A stretch of DNA of 49,451 nucleotides from Acidobacteriota bacterium. GTDB taxonomy: Bacteria; Acidobacteriota; Vicinamibacteria; Marinacidobacterales; Marinacidobacteraceae. Of this stretch, positions 17,390-26,339 are shown piece after piece. Positions within the stretch are counted from its first letter, which is position 1. Each line of letters opens with the position of its first letter. The notes below the pieces were generated by a model. The model did not search any database. It had not been told where the DNA came from and was given only the letters and a program-made list of their open reading frames with translations. The position numbers were made by a program, and so were the translations under genes. Location: contig VXNL01000048.1 of assembly GCA_009840635.1 (NCBI GenBank), positions 1-49,451 on the forward strand, read 5' to 3'.

Positions 17390-18481
17390 TCAGTTGTTCA
17401 GGATTTCGACCGCGGCCCCGGGATTGAGCGCTCCGTGGCCGGCGACGACGATCCGCGCCCCGGGTTCCAGTCCGTCGGCGAGCTCGATCAGGGCGCCCTC
17501 GGGACTGTCCATCTCCACTCCCACCGTCACCTCGCGGCGGACGGCCTTGCCGCCCTCGACCACGAAGACATGGGAGCCGGTCTCGCTCTGGACGATGGCA
17601 CGCTTCGGCGCCAGTACGGCGTTCTCGCGCCGGCCGGTCTCGATGACGACCCGGGCGAACGATCCGGGCCGGACGACCGTTCCCGCCGGCGCCGGCAGCG
17701 CCACCGTCACCTTCACGGTGCCGGTGCCCGGATCCACGATCGGGCTGACTTCCCGGATGCGCCCGGTGATTCCGGCGCCGCTCGCGTCGGACTCCGGACG
17801 GACCACGGCGGGCTGGCCGGGCGCGAGCCCCGCCACGTCCCGTTCCGGCACGTAGAGCCGGGCGACCAGGGTGTTGAAGTCGGCGAGCGTCAGCAGGTGC
17901 TGGGCGGGCTCGAGGCGGCCACCCTCGACCAGCATGACTTCCGTCACCTTGCCCGCGAAGGGAGCCCGGATTTCGGTCCGTTCCAGCTCCAGCCGGGCCG
18001 TCTCCAGTTCGGAGGCGGCCAGGTCCCGGTCGAAGCGCGCCTTTTCGTATTCGTACTCGGCCACCAGGTCCTGCTCGAACGCCCGCTGCTGGCGCGAGAG
18101 TTCCGACTCGGCGCGCGAGAGCCGCAGTTCCGCCTGCTCGAAGGCGAGCCGCCGCTCGCGGGCGTCCACCCGCGCCAGCACGTGGCCGGCGGCCACCGAA
18201 TCTCCCTCGCCGACGCTGATCTCGGTCAGGACGCCCGATGTCTCGGACAGCACCTGCGCGGTGCGCTCGGCCTCCACCGCGGAGGTGGTGGCGAGGTGGA
18301 GGGCGACCGGGCCGAGCCGCGCTTCGGCGACGCTCACCGGGGTCGGCGCCGCTTCTTCGGGCTCGCCGGTGATCTCGCGGGCTTCGCTGACCCCGGTCAG
18401 GTTCGGGATGACGAACAGGCCGGCCGCCGCGATGCCGAGGACCGCGGCGGCCAGCAACAGGAGCAGGGACTTTCGCTTCAT
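17390..18481 (-). CDS. RND periplasmic adaptor (MdtA/AcrA-like membrane-fusion protein)
   Basis: A 363-aa membrane-fusion protein with an N-terminal signal-anchor (KRKSLLLLLAAAVLGIAAAG), two lipoyl half-motifs (VLSETSGVLTEISVGEGDSV and IRAPFAGKVTEVMLVEGGRL) separated by a helical hairpin of about 60 residues, and beta-barrel and membrane-proximal domains ending in GALNPGAAVEILNN. It is the first gene of the RND operon. AGGAG stands 5 nt before the ATG, a strong conventional ribosome-binding site, unlike many neighbouring genes. It links the two RND permeases to an outer-membrane channel encoded elsewhere. Confidence 0.92.
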   Translation of the reverse strand: MKRKSLLLLLAAAVLGIAAAGLFVIPNLTGVSEAREITGEPEEAAPTPVSVAEARLGPVALHLATTSAVEAERTAQVLSETSGVLTEISVGEGDSVAAGHVLARVDARERRLAFEQAELRLSRAESELSRQQRAFEQDLVAEYEYEKARFDRDLAASELETARLELERTEIRAPFAGKVTEVMLVEGGRLEPAQHLLTLADFNTLVARLYVPERDVAGLAPGQPAVVRPESDASGAGITGRIREVSPIVDPGTGTVKVTVALPAPAGTVVRPGSFARVVIETGRRENAVLAPKRAIVQSETGSHVFVVEGGKAVRREVTVGVEMDSPEGALIELADGLEPGARIVVAGHGALNPGAAVEILNN

Positions 18482-18608
18482 GCTCTCTCCTAACGGGCGG
18501 GCATCCTTTGGAGTTCCGGTGAATCTGCTGGAGAACTACGCAGCGGGGCGCCGAACTCTTCATCGCCGGTCCGCACTGCTGCGAGAATCCCGAACCCTCC
18601 CGGGAAAT

Positions 18609-18680
18609 GCGCGGTTAGCTCAGCGGAAGAGCACCTGCCTTACACGCAGGAAGTCACAGGTTCAAATCCTGTACCGCGCA
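18609..18680 (+). tRNA. tRNA-Val (anticodon TAC)
   Basis: A 72-nt complete cloverleaf. The acceptor stem GCGCGGT/ACCGCGC has 7 pairs, the D arm is GCTC..GAGC, the anticodon stem CCTGC/GCAGG has loop CTTACAC (anticodon TAC), and the T arm is ACAGG-TTCAAAT-CCTGT. The discriminator is A and no CCA is encoded. It stands alone in the 447-bp gap between the RND adaptor gene and the first DUF5916 gene; 18482-18608 has no other feature I can support. Confidence 0.97.
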
Positions 18681-18683
18681 CTC

Positions 18684-18797
18684 GGAGAGCCGGCCTCTGG
18701 CCGGCATCGCTGGCCCCCACCGGGAGGACTCGCCGGAGGGAGGCGAACGCAACCGGGTTTCGCGCTCTCGCGCGCTGCCGGCTGAAGCCGGCGTTCC
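18684..18797. repeat. REP-like paired element downstream of tRNA-Val
   Basis: It begins with GGAGAGCCGGCCTCTGGCCG and ends with the inverted half TGCCGGCTGAAGCCGGCG then TTCC, about 114 bp overall. The middle has a TCGCC..GGCGA stem. Head and tail are inverted copies of the family hairpin, so the unit looks like a BIME or a small MITE-like element. It begins 4 bp after the tRNA. Confidence 0.7.
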
Positions 18798-18850
18798 CAT
18801 CCGTCGCGCCATACGGACGGGCCGCCGTTTCGCGGCTCGCAGCGCCTCCG

Positions 18851-18888
18851 GAACGCGTTCGGAATGGACGGAACGTTCCCGGTACACT
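18851..18888 (+). promoter_or_regulatory. possible promoter and operator of the DUF5916 array
   Basis: Two perfect 10-bp palindromes, GAACGCGTTC (18851-18860) and GGAACGTTCC (18870-18879), share the half-site GGAACG and are followed by a -10-like TACACT (18883-18888), 41 nt before the TTG start of copy 1. Two palindromes side by side just upstream of a -10 box could bind a regulator. This is pattern only; GC-rich palindromes arise by chance. Confidence 0.3.
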
Positions 18889-18929
18889 GCACGTTCATCC
18901 TCTATTCCGAGGAACGGGACGCTGGGGTC

Positions 18930-21332
18930 TTGAATCGTCAATCGCTGATCAGAAGGCGCGCGTGGAGGATTGCCGCACCCGGCGTTTTCGTACTGTCCGC
19001 CGCCTTCCTGACTGCCGGCAGCGCCGTCGCCCAGGACGGCGCCGCGCCGGCCTCGGAACGGCGGCCCCAGGACGGTCAGGATGACCTCGCAACGTCCTCG
19101 CGCGGCTCGGGACAGCTCGCTGCCAGCCAGCAGGATCTCGATTCCTCCATGGCGGACCGCATCCTCGGACCGCCCGCACCAGCCGCTGGCGAGGCGGTCA
19201 GCCGGGACGCCGACGGCCGGGTAACCCTCCGCGCCTTCCGGCTCTCCGAACCCCTCACCGTGGACGGGGTGCTCGACGATCCCGTCTACGACCAGGTGCC
19301 GGCGGCCGAAGGGTTCATGCAGCAGGAGCCCAACGAGGGGGCCCCGGTTTCCGAATCGACCCGGGTCTGGGTGCTCTACGACGCCGACAGCCTCTACGTC
19401 GCCGCCGACCTGGAACAGGAACACCCGGAGTTGCTCAGGGCAAACGAGATGCGCCGCGACAACCGCAACATCGGCTGGGGCGACAGCTTCTCGGTCATTC
19501 TCGACACCTTCTACGACCGGCGGAACGGCGTGCTCTTCCACACGAACGCGTCGGGCGCGCTCTACGACGCCCAGGTCACCGATGAGCGGAACACGAACGC
19601 CGACTGGAACACCGTCTGGTGGGTGAGGACCCGGCGGCTGGCCGATCGCTGGACCGTCGAGATCCGGATTCCCTTCCGGTCGCTCCGCTACGCGGCCGGG
19701 GGCGCGCAGCTCTGGGGGATCAATTTCCGGCGCCTGATCAAGCACCGGAACGAACGGTCCTTCCTCACCCCGACGCCCCAGGCGTACGACCGGTTCGGGC
19801 TGCTGCGGCTGTCGAATGCGGCGACCCTCGTCGGTCTCGAGGCGCCTCCCGGATCGCGGCGGATGGAGTTGAAGCCCTACGCGATCGGTTCACAAAGCAA
19901 CGCTCCCCTGAGGGACATCAACGACGAGTGGTCCGGCGACGTCGGCGCCGACTTCAAGTTCGGCGTCACCGACGGGCTCACCGCCGACGTCACCTGGAAC
20001 ACCGACTTCGCGCAGGTGGAGGACGACGAGACCCAGGTCAACCTGAGCCGCTTCAGCCTCTTCTACCCGGAAAAGCGCGAGTTCTTCCTTGAAGGACAGG
20101 GAGTGTTCGACTTCGGCGGCCGGGAGACCCGGTTCTTCGGGGGCCCGACGGATGTCCCGATTCCGTTCTTCAGCCGTTCCATCGGCATCTCGGGCGGCAG
20201 CGCCGTGCCGATCATCGGAGGCGCCCGTCTCCACGGCCGGGCAGGCGCCTACCAGATGGGGCTCATGAACATCCAGACCGGCGAGGTCGGCGGCCTCGAC
20301 GTGGAGAGCACGAACTTCAGCGCCTTCCGCGTGAAACGCGATCTCTTCGCGCGGTCCAACATCGGCGTCATCGCCACCCACCGGAACATCAGCGCCGACG
20401 GTTCCGGGTCCAACTCCCTGTACGGCGTGGACGGGAACTTCGCCCCGACGGAGAACATCCGGTTCAAGACCTTCTATATGGCGACCAGCGAACCCACGGT
20501 GGAGACCGGGCACCAGGCCGCCAGCTACATGGGTCAGTTCAACTACGACACCGACCTGATCGATATCGAGTTCCAGCGCCTCTACCTGGGCGAGGACTTC
20601 AATCCCGGCATGGGCTTCGTCCGGCGGCGGGACTTCACCAAGAACGGCGGTTCTTTCCTGTTCGGGCCGCGCCCCCGGAGCATCGAGGCGGTCCGCCAGA
20701 TCGAATTCGAGGTCGAGGCAAACCAGTACGACCGGCCCGACGGTGAGATGGAGACGCGGGAGTACACGTTCGACACGAGCATCATCTTCGAGAGCAGCGA
20801 TCGCCTCATGTTCGACCACACCGTGACCGAAGAGCGCCTCCTCGAGGGCTTCGACCTCTCGGACGAGGTTGCGGTCCCGGCGGGGAACTACAAGTTCGCG
20901 CGGACCGGGGTCCGGGTCCGGATGGGATCCCACCGCAAGGTCTCGGGAATGTTCCGCTACGAGTTCGGGGACTTCTTCGGCGGCACCCGGCAGGAAGTCA
21001 GCTACTGGGGACGCGCCGAACTGAACCAGCGCTTCTCCCTGGAGCCGAACATCAGCCTCAACTGGATCACGGTGGCCGGGGGCGACGTGACGGCGCAGGT
21101 GAGCCGCCTCCGGGCGACCTACACGGTCTCGCCGCGCAGCTTCCTCGGCGCGCTCGTCCAGTACAACTCGGCGGCGCAACTGTTCTCCGCGAACGTGCGC
21201 TTCCGCTGGGAGTACTCGCCCGGCAGCGACCTCTTCGTGGTCTTCAGCTCGAACCGCGACGGAGACGACGGTCTTTCCGGGCTCAGCGACCGGGCGGTCG
21301 TCGTCAAATTCACGCGGTTGTTCCGGTTCTGA
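18930..21332 (+). CDS. DUF5916 outer-membrane protein, array copy 1 (subfamily A)
   Basis: An 800-aa predicted exported protein. The signal peptide spans residues 1-34 (basic RRRAWR, hydrophobic core, cut near AVA-Q), then comes a low-complexity Q/D/S linker to about 95. A carbohydrate-binding-module-9-like beta-sandwich (about 97-280; LTVDGVLDDPVYDQVPAAEG, then RVWVLYDADSLYVAADL) precedes the DUF5916 domain to the end (LSRFSLFYPEKREFFLEGQG is its signature). The last residues VVKFTRLFRF, ending in Phe, and alternating hydrophobic strands suggest an outer-membrane beta-barrel. The TTG at 18930 is chosen because it opens the signal peptide. Ligand and function are unknown. It shares a 98-bp identical tract with copy 3. 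Confidence 0.85.
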   Translation: MNRQSLIRRRAWRIAAPGVFVLSAAFLTAGSAVAQDGAAPASERRPQDGQDDLATSSRGSGQLAASQQDLDSSMADRILGPPAPAAGEAVSRDADGRVTLRAFRLSEPLTVDGVLDDPVYDQVPAAEGFMQQEPNEGAPVSESTRVWVLYDADSLYVAADLEQEHPELLRANEMRRDNRNIGWGDSFSVILDTFYDRRNGVLFHTNASGALYDAQVTDERNTNADWNTVWWVRTRRLADRWTVEIRIPFRSLRYAAGGAQLWGINFRRLIKHRNERSFLTPTPQAYDRFGLLRLSNAATLVGLEAPPGSRRMELKPYAIGSQSNAPLRDINDEWSGDVGADFKFGVTDGLTADVTWNTDFAQVEDDETQVNLSRFSLFYPEKREFFLEGQGVFDFGGRETRFFGGPTDVPIPFFSRSIGISGGSAVPIIGGARLHGRAGAYQMGLMNIQTGEVGGLDVESTNFSAFRVKRDLFARSNIGVIATHRNISADGSGSNSLYGVDGNFAPTENIRFKTFYMATSEPTVETGHQAASYMGQFNYDTDLIDIEFQRLYLGEDFNPGMGFVRRRDFTKNGGSFLFGPRPRSIEAVRQIEFEVEANQYDRPDGEMETREYTFDTSIIFESSDRLMFDHTVTEERLLEGFDLSDEVAVPAGNYKFARTGVRVRMGSHRKVSGMFRYEFGDFFGGTRQEVSYWGRAELNQRFSLEPNISLNWITVAGGDVTAQVSRLRATYTVSPRSFLGALVQYNSAAQLFSANVRFRWEYSPGSDLFVVFSSNRDGDDGLSGLSDRAVVVKFTRLFRF

Positions 21333-21406
21333 CGGGGTTTCGGATCCCGTCGCGACCGCTCCGCCGGGCCCCTCGCGTCGCGTTCGCAACCGCCTGACCG
21401 TGCGGC

Positions 21407-21412
21407 TATAGT
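21407..21412 (+). promoter_or_regulatory. -10-like box of DUF5916 copy 2
   Basis: TATAGT, 38 nt upstream of the TTG start, with a weak -35 candidate TTCGCA 18 bp before it. It is one of five related hexamers (TATAGT, TAGAAT and TAGAGT three times) in the gaps of the array. Confidence 0.4.
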
Positions 21413-21450
21413 CCGCGCCGGTCTCACCACCGGTTCGGAAGAAAGTCCCC

Positions 21451-23847
21451 TTGCTCCGCCGCTTGCGAACTGCCGTTCTCGTGAGGGGCACTGCCGCCGC
21501 CGGCATCGTGATGCTGGCCGCCGGCCCGTTGGTCGCCGCCGCGTCCGCCGGACCGGTTCCGCGGCCTGCGGACCGCCGCGTGCAGGACCAGGATGATTTC
21601 GGAATGCCGAGCCGCGGCGCCGGACGGCTCGCCGAGGGCCAGCAGGACCTCGGTTCGGGGATGGAGAGCCGGATCCTCGGTCCCCCCGCTCCTCCGATGG
21701 GAGAAGCGGTCAGCCGAGATGCCGACGGCCGGGTGACCCTCCGCGCCTTCCGGCTGGCCGAGCCGCTCACCGTGGACGGGGTGCTCGACGACCCGGTCTA
21801 CGACCAGATACCCGCTGCGGAAGGATTCGTGCAGCAGGAGCCCGACGAGGGGGCCGCCGTCTCCGAGGCCACCCGCGTCTGGGTGCTCTACGACGCCGAG
21901 AGCCTCTACATCGCCGCCGAGTTGACCGGAGACCCGGAGCTGCTGATGGCCAACGAGATGCGCCGCGACCAACGGAACATCGACTGGGGTGACAGCTTCT
22001 CGGTGATCATCGACACGTTCTACGATCGCCGGAACGGCTTCCTGTTCCACACCAACGCCCTCGGCGCCCTCTACGACGCCCAGGTGACTGACGAGCGCAA
22101 CACCAACAGCGACTGGAACACGGTCTGGTGGGTGAAGAGCCGGCTCGTCGAAGACGGGTACACCCTGGAGATCCGGATCCCGTTCCGCTCGCTCCGTTAC
22201 GCGGCGGGCGGACCCCAGCTCTGGGGAATCAACTTCCGTCGCCGCATCAAGCACAAGAACGAACAGGCGTTCTTCACCCCGACACCCCAGGCGTACGGTT
22301 ACAACAGTCTGGAACGGCTCTCCAACGCGGCGACGCTCGTCGGACTCGAAGCGCCCGCCGGTTCGCGGCGGATGGAGTTGAAGCCGTACGCGATCGGTTC
22401 CCAGACGCACGTCCCGTTGAACGACCGGCTGAACGAGTGGTCCGGCGACGTCGGCGCCGACTTCAAGTTCGGCGTCACCGAGGGACTCACCGCCGACGTG
22501 ACCTGGAACACCGACTTCGCGCAGGTGGAAGACGACGAGACGCAGGTCAACCTGAGCCGGTTCAGCCTCTTCTACCCGGAGAAGCGGGAGTTCTTCCTCG
22601 AAGGGCAGGGCGTCTTCGGCTTTGGCGGCCGGCAGGCCCGGGGGTTCGGCGGCGGGGGTGGAAGCGACATCCCCATCCCGTTCTTCAGCCGCTCGATCGG
22701 GATCGCGGGGGGCAGCGCGATCCCGATCCTCGGGGGCGCCCGCCTGCACGGCCGTGCCGGCGCCTACCAGATGGGGCTCTTGAACATCCAGACCGGCGAA
22801 GCGCAGGGAGTCGACGCGGAGAGCACCAACTTCAGCGCCTTCCGGATGAAGCGCGACATCTTCTCGCGGTCCAACATCGGGGTGATCGCCACGCACCGGA
22901 ACGTGAGCGCCGACGGTTCCGGATCGAACTCCCTCTACGGCGTGGACGGGAACTTCAACCCGACGGAGCACATCCGCATCAACACCTTCTACATGGCGAC
23001 GAGCGAGCCGGGCGTCGAGACCGGGCACCAGGCCGCGAGCTACCTGGGCCAGTTCCGCTACGACACCGATCTGCTCGACGTTTCCGCCGAGCGCCTCTAT
23101 CTCGGCGAGGACTTCAACCCGGGGATGGGCTTCGTCCGCCGCCGGGATTTCACGAAGGACAGGGGAAGCGTCACCTTCGCGCCGCGCCCCCGCGGCATCG
23201 AGGCGATCCGGCAGGTGGAGTTCCAGGTGGACGCGGCGAACTACGACCGTCCCGACGGCGAGACCGAGACCCGCGAATACATGTTCCAGGTCCAGACCAT
23301 CTTCGAGAGCAGCGACCGCCTCTTCGTGGATCACACGGTGACCGAGGAGCACCTCCTGGAAGGGTTCAGCCTTTCCAGCGAGGTCGGTGTTCCCGCTGGC
23401 GAGTACCGCTTCTCCCGTACCGGCGTCCGCGTCCGGATGGGATCGCACCGTCCTTTCTCCGGATTCCTGCGCTACGAGTTCGGAGACTTCTTCGGGGGTA
23501 CCCGGCGGCAGGTGAGCTACCGGGGACGCGCGGAGTTCAACACGCGCTTCTCCCTGGAGCCGAACATCAGCCTCAACTGGATCGAAGTGCCCGAGGGCAA
23601 CGTGCGGGCGCAGGTCAGCCGGCTGCGGGCGACCTACACCGTGTCCCCGCGCAGTTTCCTCGGAGCGCTCGTCCAGTACAACTCGGCGGCCCAACTGTTC
23701 TCGGCCAACGTCCGCTACCGCTGGGAGTACTCCCCCGGCAGCGACCTGTTCGTGGTCTTCAGCACGAACCGCGACGGAGACGACGGTCTTTCCGGGCTCA
23801 GCGACCGCGCGCTGGTCGTCAAGTTCACGCGTCTGTTCCGGTTCTGA
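21451..23847 (+). CDS. DUF5916 outer-membrane protein, array copy 2 (subfamily A)
   Basis: A 798-aa paralogue of copy 1 with the same order: signal peptide (RRLRTAVLVRGTAAAGIVML, cut near residue 33), linker with RILGPPAPPMGEAVSRDADG, CBM9-like domain (TVDGVLDDPVYDQIPAAEGF) and DUF5916 barrel domain ending KFTRLFRF. A glycine-rich insert (RGFGGGGGSDIPI) follows the EGQGVFGFGG signature, where copies 1 and 3 differ. The start is TTG at 21451 with GGAAGAAAG shortly upstream; no ATG or GTG precedes the signal peptide. It does not share the 98-bp tract identical in copies 1 and 3, so it is not simply intermediate between them. Confidence 0.85.
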   Translation: MLRRLRTAVLVRGTAAAGIVMLAAGPLVAAASAGPVPRPADRRVQDQDDFGMPSRGAGRLAEGQQDLGSGMESRILGPPAPPMGEAVSRDADGRVTLRAFRLAEPLTVDGVLDDPVYDQIPAAEGFVQQEPDEGAAVSEATRVWVLYDAESLYIAAELTGDPELLMANEMRRDQRNIDWGDSFSVIIDTFYDRRNGFLFHTNALGALYDAQVTDERNTNSDWNTVWWVKSRLVEDGYTLEIRIPFRSLRYAAGGPQLWGINFRRRIKHKNEQAFFTPTPQAYGYNSLERLSNAATLVGLEAPAGSRRMELKPYAIGSQTHVPLNDRLNEWSGDVGADFKFGVTEGLTADVTWNTDFAQVEDDETQVNLSRFSLFYPEKREFFLEGQGVFGFGGRQARGFGGGGGSDIPIPFFSRSIGIAGGSAIPILGGARLHGRAGAYQMGLLNIQTGEAQGVDAESTNFSAFRMKRDIFSRSNIGVIATHRNVSADGSGSNSLYGVDGNFNPTEHIRINTFYMATSEPGVETGHQAASYLGQFRYDTDLLDVSAERLYLGEDFNPGMGFVRRRDFTKDRGSVTFAPRPRGIEAIRQVEFQVDAANYDRPDGETETREYMFQVQTIFESSDRLFVDHTVTEEHLLEGFSLSSEVGVPAGEYRFSRTGVRVRMGSHRPFSGFLRYEFGDFFGGTRRQVSYRGRAEFNTRFSLEPNISLNWIEVPEGNVRAQVSRLRATYTVSPRSFLGALVQYNSAAQLFSANVRYRWEYSPGSDLFVVFSTNRDGDDGLSGLSDRALVVKFTRLFRF

Positions 23848-23899
23848 CGGGGCCGCTTCCCGGCCGCGGACGGCAGGGCGGCGCATGGCGTCGTTCCGC

Positions 23900-23905
23900 T
23901 AGAAT
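23900..23905 (+). promoter_or_regulatory. -10-like box of DUF5916 copy 3
   Basis: TAGAAT followed by TCGCG in the 101-bp gap, 43 nt before the GTG start. It matches the TAGAGT boxes before copies 5-7. No convincing -35 box is visible. Confidence 0.35.
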
Positions 23906-23948
23906 TCGCGTTGGTTTTCGAGATTTCTCGCACCGAGATCCGGTCGCC

Positions 23949-26339
23949 GTGTACCGCCCTTTCCTGACTTTCCAGAGTTGTGTGGGCGTTGCCGCCCTCG
24001 GGATTGCCCTCCTGCTGGGTGGGGTTTCCGCGGGCGCCGACGGACCCGTTCCGCCGCGGCGCGACCGCCAGGTCCAGGACGATTCAGGCGACCTGGCCAT
24101 TCCGCTCCGGGGCGGCGGCCGGCTCGCGGCCGATCAGCAAAGCGTCAGTTCGGCAATGGCGAGCCGCATCCTGGGCCCGCCCGCGCCCAACGCCGGGGAG
24201 GCCGTCAGCCGGGACGCCGACGGCGGAGTGACGCTCCGGGCTTTCGGCCTCTCCGAGCCGATCACCGTGGACGGGGTGCTCGACGACCCGGTCTACGACC
24301 AGGTCCCGGCGGCAGGCGGTTTCCTGCAGCAGGAGCCGAACGAGGGCGCTCCCGCCTCGGAGTCCACCCGCGTCTGGGTGCTCTACGACGCGGAGAACCT
24401 CTACATCGCGGCCGATCTGGAGCACCCGGGTCCGTTGATGGCGGGCGAGAGGCGGCGGGACCACATGAGCATCGGCTGGAACGACAGCTTCCAGGTGATC
24501 CTCGACACCTTCTACGACCGCCGGAACGGCTTCCTGTTCCATACGAACCCCCTCGGCGCCCTCTACGACGCCCAGGTGACCGACGAGCGGAACACGAACA
24601 GCGACTGGAACACCGTCTGGTGGGTGAAGAGCCGCGCGGTGGAGGGCGGCTGGACCACCGAAATCCGGATTCCCTTCCGGTCGCTCCGCTACCCGGCCGG
24701 CGGCGCCCAGCTCTGGGGCATCAACTTCCAGCGCAACATCAAGCACCGGAACGAGAAGGTGTTCTTCACCCCGACGCCCCAGGCGTACGACCGGCAAGGG
24801 TTGTTGCGGTTGTCGAACGCGGCGACGCTCGTGGGACTGGAAGCGCCCCCCGGGTCCCGGCGGATGGAATTCAAGCCCTACGCCATCGGCTCCCAGGCGA
24901 ATGCGCCCCTGCGCGACATCAACGACGAGTGGTCCGGCGATATCGGCGCCGATTTCAAGTTCGGCGTCACCGACGGGCTCACCGCCGACGTCACCTGGAA
25001 CACCGACTTCGCGCAGGTGGAGGACGACGAGACCCAGGTCAACCTGAGCCGTTTCAGCCTGTTCTACCCGGAAAAGCGGGAGTTCTTCCTCGAGGGACAG
25101 GGGGTTTTCGACTTCGGCGGCCGGCAGACCCGCGCCTTCGGTGGCCAGGGCCCGTCCGACGCTCCGATCCCGTTCTTCAGCCGGTCCATCGGGATCTCCC
25201 GCGGCAGCGCCGTCCCGATTCTCGGGGGCGCCCGCCTCCACGGCCGGGCCGGCGCCTACCAGATGGGCCTCATGAACATCCAGACGGGGACCGTGCCGGG
25301 CCTGCACGTGGAGAGCACGAATTTCAGCGCCTTCCGGATGAAGCGGGACATCTTTTCGCGCTCCAACATCGGCGTCATCGCCACCCACCGGAACATCAGC
25401 GCCGACGGCTCGGGGGCCAACTCGCTCTACGGGGTGGACGGCAACTTCGCGCCCACCGAGAACATCCGGATCAACAGCTTCTACATGGCGACGAGCGAGG
25501 CCGGAGTGGAGACCGGGCACCAGGCGGCCAGCTACATGGGCCAGTTCCGCTACGACACCGACCTGATCGACGTCTCGGCCGAGCGTCTCTACCTCGGCGA
25601 GGACTTCAGTCCCGGCATGGGCTTCGTCCGCCGGCGCGACTTCACGAAGAACGGGGGCTCCCTCACGTTCGCGCCGCGTCCCCGCGGCATCGACCGGATC
25701 CGCCAGTTCGAGTTCAAGCTGGACGCGAACCAGTACGACCGTCCCGACGGCGAAATGGAGACGCGGGAATACAACTTCGAGGGACGGGCCATCTTCGAGA
25801 GCAGCGACCGCCTGGTGGTGACCCATTCGGTGACCGAGGAGCATCTGCTCGAGGGTTTCGACCTCTCCAGCGACGTCGCGGTTCCGGCCGGCAACTACCG
25901 GTTCGCGCGCAGCGGAGTCCGCTTCTGGCTGGGGACGCACCGCGCGGTCTCCGGATACGTCCGCTACGAGTTCGGCGACTTCTTCGGCGGGACCCGGCGG
26001 GAGGTGAGCTACTGGGGGCGCGCCGAGGTGAACCAGCGGTTTTCGATGGAGCCGAACATCAGCCTCAACTGGATCGACGTGCCCGGCGGCGAAGTCCAGG
26101 CGCAGGTCAGCCGCCTGCGCGCCACCTACACCGTCTCCCCCCGCAGCTTCGTCGGGGCGCTGGTCCAGTACAACTCGGCGGCGCAGTTGATGTCCGCCAA
26201 CGTGCGGTTCCGCTGGGAGTACTCGCCGGGAAGCGATCTGTTCGTCGTCTTCAGCACGAACCGGGACGGGGATGACGGGCTCAGCGGGCTGACCGACCGG
26301 GCGCTGGTCGTCAAGTTCACGCGTCTCTTCCGATTCTGA
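23949..26339 (+). CDS. DUF5916 outer-membrane protein, array copy 3 (subfamily A)
   Basis: A 796-aa paralogue starting with GTG at 23949. The signal peptide (YRPFLTFQSCVGVAALGIAL) is followed by the linker with RILGPPAPNAGEAVSRDADG, the CBM9-like domain (TVDGVLDDPVYDQVPAAGGF) and the DUF5916 domain with SRFSLFYPEKREFFLEGQGV, ending KFTRLFRF. The same frame stays open far upstream across copy 2, but those codons only shadow copy 2 in another frame. Bases 24954-25051 are identical to 19953-20050 of copy 1, including third codon positions, which suggests recent gene conversion. Its TGA stop (26337-26339) overlaps the likely start of copy 4. Confidence 0.85.
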   Translation: MYRPFLTFQSCVGVAALGIALLLGGVSAGADGPVPPRRDRQVQDDSGDLAIPLRGGGRLAADQQSVSSAMASRILGPPAPNAGEAVSRDADGGVTLRAFGLSEPITVDGVLDDPVYDQVPAAGGFLQQEPNEGAPASESTRVWVLYDAENLYIAADLEHPGPLMAGERRRDHMSIGWNDSFQVILDTFYDRRNGFLFHTNPLGALYDAQVTDERNTNSDWNTVWWVKSRAVEGGWTTEIRIPFRSLRYPAGGAQLWGINFQRNIKHRNEKVFFTPTPQAYDRQGLLRLSNAATLVGLEAPPGSRRMEFKPYAIGSQANAPLRDINDEWSGDIGADFKFGVTDGLTADVTWNTDFAQVEDDETQVNLSRFSLFYPEKREFFLEGQGVFDFGGRQTRAFGGQGPSDAPIPFFSRSIGISRGSAVPILGGARLHGRAGAYQMGLMNIQTGTVPGLHVESTNFSAFRMKRDIFSRSNIGVIATHRNISADGSGANSLYGVDGNFAPTENIRINSFYMATSEAGVETGHQAASYMGQFRYDTDLIDVSAERLYLGEDFSPGMGFVRRRDFTKNGGSLTFAPRPRGIDRIRQFEFKLDANQYDRPDGEMETREYNFEGRAIFESSDRLVVTHSVTEEHLLEGFDLSSDVAVPAGNYRFARSGVRFWLGTHRAVSGYVRYEFGDFFGGTRREVSYWGRAEVNQRFSMEPNISLNWIDVPGGEVQAQVSRLRATYTVSPRSFVGALVQYNSAAQLMSANVRFRWEYSPGSDLFVVFSTNRDGDDGLSGLTDRALVVKFTRLFRF

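Noticed and set aside
18609..18797. tRNA-Val as an attachment site of an integrated island carrying the DUF5916 array
   Set aside because: No integrase gene and no second copy of the tRNA 3' end was seen in the window; the sequence after the tRNA is a REP-like repeat found at many other places.
22128..23948. A 1403-aa fused protein joining the end of copy 2 to copy 3
   Set aside because: The upstream half is an out-of-frame shadow of copy 2. Copy 3 has its own GTG start and signal peptide at 23949.
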